From Candidatus Aminicenantota bacterium (GTDB taxonomy: Bacteria > Acidobacteriota > Aminicenantia > UBA2199): a DNA stretch of 16,014 nucleotides. The notes under the pieces are model-generated. The model was given only the letters and a program-made list of their open reading frames with translations, did not search any database and was not told the DNA's origin. This document shows positions 14,688 to 16,014 of this stretch, one piece after another. The first letter of the stretch is position 1; every line of letters begins with the position of its first letter. Both the position numbers and the translations under genes were made by a program. The stretch lies in the NCBI GenBank assembly GCA_020355945.1, contig CP070627.1:7823433-7839446 (forward strand), given 5' to 3'.

Positions 14688-14705
14688 GTCTTAGCCTCTG
14701 GTCAT

Positions 14706-16014
14706 TTAGTATTTTTTCATTTTTTCGATGGCTTCGTCTTCAAAGCGGTGTTTGGCTTCATTTTCGGTGATGTAGCCGGTGATCCAGGAAGTATTCATGG
14801 GATATTCGTCAGGATGGAATATCGTATGGTAACCATGCCAAATTACAATAGCCAACGTAGCTAATAGGGCTTCGTAATAGTGGAACACACGGGCAACGTT
14901 AATCACCCAGGCTGGCCAATTTACCGGTAGAGCCTTGGGAAACCAGAGGATCAAACCGGATAAAACCATAATCAGGGTTCCCCACACCAGGGCCCAAAAT
15001 TCAAATTTTTCCACGAAACTAAACACCGCATACCTGGGATGGTGGTCTTCTTTACTAATTCCCAGGTAAAATTTTACGGATTTAATAAAATCCGAGAAAT
15101 CCCGTTTCCTGGGGAGCAATTGGAGGAATACACCCCTACCTCGTTTGCGCATAAGCATATATAAGCCGAAGATAATGAAGTCAACGGTCATTACCAGGGC
15201 AGAGAGTCGATGGATGAAAGCCCGCACCGATTCATTCATGCCCAGGGCAAACAGCCATTTGGCCCAGAAGGTTTCAGGGAACTTAAGGGCAAAACCGGTT
15301 ATGGCCAGTAAAGTGAAGGTGATAAATAAAATCCAGTGGCTGGTACGTTCGTAGCGACTCATCCGGTTCACATGCTTTAAATCACGCTGTGCTTTGTATT
15401 TTTTTCGAACCGACCATAACCATACGATGGTATTATACCCCAGCATTCCCACCACAGTGCAGACGATAAGAATAATATAAAGCGTGCGAACGATATTTTC
15501 GATATTGGTGCCTGGTACTTCCAGGGCTTTTCGGTGGGAAAAGCTCATAGCGAAATTTTCCGAGACAATACCGTGGCATTTGCCGCAAGCAGCTCCGCGG
15601 TTGCTGATATGCATCCGGGAGCTGGGGTGATCAGTAGGCAGTGAATGGTGGGGATCATGACAGTCGGAACAGGTGGCACTGGCCCCCATGGTGCCCCGCT
15701 GGGTCAAACCGTGAAAATCGCTCATGTAACTCCGAACCGGGATGATATCCAATCCATACCGCGCCATCATCCGCACATTGCCGTGACACCAGATGCAGAC
15801 CTGGGTGGAGGCCCACTGTTTCGCATCTCCTTTTCGTAAACGAAGTGAAGCCATATCGTGATCGCCATGACAGGTGGTGCAATTGGGAACATCGAAATTT
15901 CCATGTCTCAATGTCCTGCCATGAGGGCCGTTATTATAAGTCCTGACTTGATTAGGATGACATTTTTGGCACACATCCATAATCGTGGTGCGATTGACCG
16001 TGGAACCCGGGGCT
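14706..16014 (-). CDS. Multiheme cytochrome c fused to a cytochrome b subunit (5' end outside the window)
   Basis: The frame stays open to the right edge, so the N-terminus, probably with a signal or anchor sequence and perhaps more hemes, is missing. Counting from the first Met in the window (15980), five CxxCH heme-c sites lie at 4-8, 34-38, 62-66, 104-108 and 132-136, in a domain that must be periplasmic. A helix (about 164-190) follows, then a four-helix cytochrome b region like formate dehydrogenase gamma or Ni/Fe-hydrogenase cytochrome b. It has SHWILFITFTLLAITGF (214-230), IHRLSAL (256-262), a helix at 326-347, and HYYEALLATLAIVIWHGYH (367-385) followed by HPDEYPMN. Candidate heme-b ligands are His215, His257, His367 and His382 or His385. 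It likely moves electrons between the quinone pool and periplasmic partners. It is the promoter-proximal visible gene of the kinase/regulator operon. Confidence 0.9.
   Translation of the reverse strand, partial: APGSTVNRTTIMDVCQKCHPNQVRTYNNGPHGRTLRHGNFDVPNCTTCHGDHDMASLRLRKGDAKQWASTQVCIWCHGNVRMMARYGLDIIPVRSYMSDFHGLTQRGTMGASATCSDCHDPHHSLPTDHPSSRMHISNRGAACGKCHGIVSENFAMSFSHRKALEVPGTNIENIVRTLYIILIVCTVVGMLGYNTIVWLWSVRKKYKAQRDLKHVNRMSRYERTSHWILFITFTLLAITGFALKFPETFWAKWLFALGMNESVRAFIHRLSALVMTVDFIIFGLYMLMRKRGRGVFLQLLPRKRDFSDFIKSVKFYLGISKEDHHPRYAVFSFVEKFEFWALVWGTLIMVLSGLILWFPKALPVNWPAWVINVARVFHYYEALLATLAIVIWHGYHTIFHPDEYPMNTSWITGYITENEAKHRFEDEAIEKMKKY

Overview
This window comes from a Gram-negative bacterium. 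It has an outer-membrane TonB-dependent receptor, several exported proteins with signal peptides, GGAGG-type ribosome binding sites and sigma70-like promoters. The gene mix (exported S9 peptidase with an extra N-terminal beta domain, TonB receptor, multiheme cytochrome c/b fusion, ABC-2 permease with a relic ATPase domain, dispersed palindromic repeats) suggests an anaerobic or facultative member of the Acidobacteriota/Aminicenantes neighbourhood. That placement is inference without any marker gene. No rRNA, tRNA, CRISPR array, transposase or integrase was seen.

Layout. 1-175: low-complexity intergenic repeat. 176-2728 (-): exported prolyl-oligopeptidase-type peptidase with its own promoter. 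2988-3797 (+): small exported protein built from four diverged beta repeats. 3814-4269 (-): FxsA-type membrane protein with its own promoter. 4412-7262 (-): probable operon with a strong promoter, a structured leader, a 36-codon small ORF, an exported 235-residue protein of unknown function, and a 627-residue ABC-2-type permease whose C-terminus resembles an ABC ATPase that has lost its catalytic motifs. 7467-7729 (+): consensus promoter and a 75-codon two-helix membrane protein that would be read from a leaderless mRNA. 7840-10248 (+): SecA-type ATPase with a C-terminal membrane anchor and no zinc-binding tail. 10332-12584 (-): TonB-dependent receptor. 12808 to the right edge (-): operon of a multiheme cytochrome c/b fusion (cut by the window edge), a histidine kinase and an OmpR-type response regulator.

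How the genes work together. The clearest functional unit is the cytochrome-kinase-regulator operon: an electron-transfer membrane protein co-transcribed with a two-component system, which suggests redox or respiratory sensing. The TonB receptor just downstream has features of heme/iron receptors and could serve the same heme-demanding physiology, but it seems to have its own promoter. The most novel-looking unit is the small ORF, exported protein and permease/pseudo-ATPase operon, a candidate undescribed export or membrane-remodelling system. It faces, across a divergent control region with a perfect 9-bp-arm palindrome, the small membrane protein and the membrane-anchored SecA-like ATPase.

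Repeats. Three families recur here: a 26-bp palindrome in two divergent intergenic regions; a GC-rich element directly after two stop codons; and the low-complexity 'ACAGATTACAC / CTTCGTGGCTAA' type at 1-160, with a looser relative at 7727-7826.
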